This document shows, one piece after another, positions 63,048-64,000 of a stretch of DNA of 64,000 nt. The first letter of the stretch is position 1. Every line of letters starts with the position of its first letter. The notes beneath the pieces were generated by a model. It saw only the letters and a list, made by a program, of their open reading frames with translations, did not search any database and was not told the origin of the DNA. Source of the stretch: Acinetobacter sp. UBA3106 (lineage in GTDB: Bacteria > Pseudomonadota > Gammaproteobacteria > Pseudomonadales > Moraxellaceae); NCBI GenBank assembly GCA_002365595.1, contig DFAM01000017.1:176939-240938 (forward strand), in the 5' to 3' direction. The translations under genes and the position numbers were made by a program.

Positions 63048-63670
63048 TATTTTTTAATCGAGGTATGTAGATGAATTGAATCAAATTCAATCCCGTCTTT
63101 TGAGCTAAAAACAGGATAACGCTTTCATAATTTAGCAAACTTATATTTACTTATTTTTAATTCAGATTTAAAAAATCGCAATAGTTCAAGGGTTTAAAAT
63201 AATCACATCCATGTCTTTATTTATTAAAATTTAATTTAATCTTTAAAATAATCAAATCATCCAGACTAATTATTTTACTAGTATAGACAGGCTTAATTAT
63301 TTATTTTAAAAAATATTTTTATACTTAATCATTCATCTTAATTAAAACCACCCTTAAGATATTAATTTTATCACTCTTACGGCCCCATTTTTATTTATAG
63401 GGCAATATTATTCTTGTAATAATGCTTATTTAATTTATTAAACTAATTATACGATCTTTAAGTAACAATAGAAAATTTCTTGTTAATAAAAATTATTTGA
63501 ATAATAAAAATTCTATTTAATTACAGGTTATTATTCATACAGTTTTAACGCATCTTCTACATTAACAAAAATAGATACACATCATTTATTTTTTATTAAC
63601 TTATTCCCTTTAAGTTATTTAAGTTGCTAACAACAACAGACTACCCTAAAAATAAGATGGGATGAAAAAA
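63048..63670. other. AT-rich region between gltA and the KGG stress gene
   Basis: About 620 bp of strongly AT-rich DNA with no gene, no strong palindrome and no RNA gene that I can see. It presumably carries the stress-gene promoter and a long leader. Confidence 0.45.
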
Positions 63671-64000
63671 ATGGCTAATCGAAACAATGAAAATGAAACA
63701 GATAGTTCAAATCGTGGATTCGCAAGTATGGATCCAGACCGGCAACGTGAAATAGCAAGTAAAGGCGGCCATGCCGCGCATGAAAGTGGACATGCTCATG
63801 AATTTACTTCAGAGGAAGCGCGTGCAGCAGGTCAAGCAGCGCATAGAAGTGGAAATGCTCATGAATTTACTTCAGAAGAAGCCCGTGAGGCAGGTGCACG
63901 TAGCCATATAAATACAAGCGGTCGCAGCCGCGATGATGACGATGATCACGATCGCGGCAGACGTTCTGGTGGTCGGGGTCGCAGCCGTGATGACGACGAT
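63671..64000 (+). CDS. KGG-motif stress protein, 3' end outside window
   Basis: The first 110 residues of a GsiB/YciG-type hydrophilic stress protein, cut by the window edge. It has FASMDPDRQREIASKGG, the KGG motif, then two 21-residue repeats (AAHESGHAHEFTSEEARAAG and AAHRSGNAHEFTSEEAREAG). A Gly/Ser/Arg/Asp-rich tail with alternating RGR and DDD blocks follows. Such proteins are induced by stress or stationary phase and are thought to protect cells, with no enzyme activity known. The ATG at 63671 is preferred over 63662 because GGGATG lies at a proper distance. Confidence 0.8.
   Translation, partial: MANRNNENETDSSNRGFASMDPDRQREIASKGGHAAHESGHAHEFTSEEARAAGQAAHRSGNAHEFTSEEAREAGARSHINTSGRSRDDDDDHDRGRRSGGRGRSRDDDD

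Overview
The window looks like chromosomal DNA of an Acinetobacter species (Moraxellaceae, Gammaproteobacteria). This rests on the AT-rich intergenic DNA, the TCA block with gltA divergent from sdhCDAB followed by sucAB-lpd and sucCD, the GTP-dependent PEP carboxykinase, zinc-less quinone reductase and WYL/LuxR-type orphans, and a pgaABCD locus. The species cannot be named from sequence alone. Most of the window is core genome. There are no insertion sequences, prophage genes, integrases or CRISPR arrays.

Layout. 1-8.8 kb: rlmH, a DOPA-dioxygenase-like enzyme, a META/DUF4377 lipoprotein, gdhA, an orphan rnfB-like ferredoxin fused in an operon to nth, adk, a DUF445 membrane protein and a small outer-membrane-type protein. 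9-16.3 kb: mrdA (PBP2)-rsmD, several small lipoproteins, a TauE/SafE permease, an acyltransferase, an NlpE-like lipoprotein and a LuxR-type regulator. 16.4-20.3 kb: groES-groEL with a clear heat-shock promoter, then a phosphoesterase/lipid-kinase pair. 20.7-30.2 kb: pckG, glpD, two tandem KgtP-like transporters, a METTL20-like methyltransferase and folD. 30.3-36.2 kb: tRNA-Cys and tRNA-Leu, a WYL regulator, quinone oxidoreductase, GNAT-thioredoxin, a PadR regulator with likely operators, and a coiled-coil membrane-protein gene broken by one in-frame stop. 36.3-39 kb: cysN and cysD, separated by a 116-bp inverted-repeat element. 41-48.3 kb: the pgaABCD biofilm polysaccharide operon, facing a separate PgaB-type glycoside hydrolase gene. 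48.7-63 kb: sucCD, lpd, sucAB, sdhBADC and gltA. 63.7 kb to the end: the start of a KGG-motif stress protein.

How the genes work together. The right third is a nearly complete run of TCA-cycle genes, with gltA on the plus strand and sdhCDAB, sucAB-lpd and sucCD reading leftward, each unit ending in a strong intrinsic terminator. pckG, gdhA, glpD and the dicarboxylate-type transporters connect to the same central carbon metabolism. pgaABCD makes, deacetylates and exports poly-beta-1,6-GlcNAc.

Most interesting points. (1) PgaB keeps its deacetylase motifs, but its C-terminal hydrolase-like domain has lost the catalytic acidic motif, while an intact copy of that domain is encoded alone by a gene converging on pgaD. 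(2) A perfect TGTGA-N6-TCACA palindrome lies upstream of pgaA. (3) The long sucA leader holds three strong hairpins, and the sdhC leader holds two more, so cis-regulatory RNA is plausible. (4) One in-frame TAA splits a coiled-coil membrane gene next to a PadR regulator with two palindromic operators.
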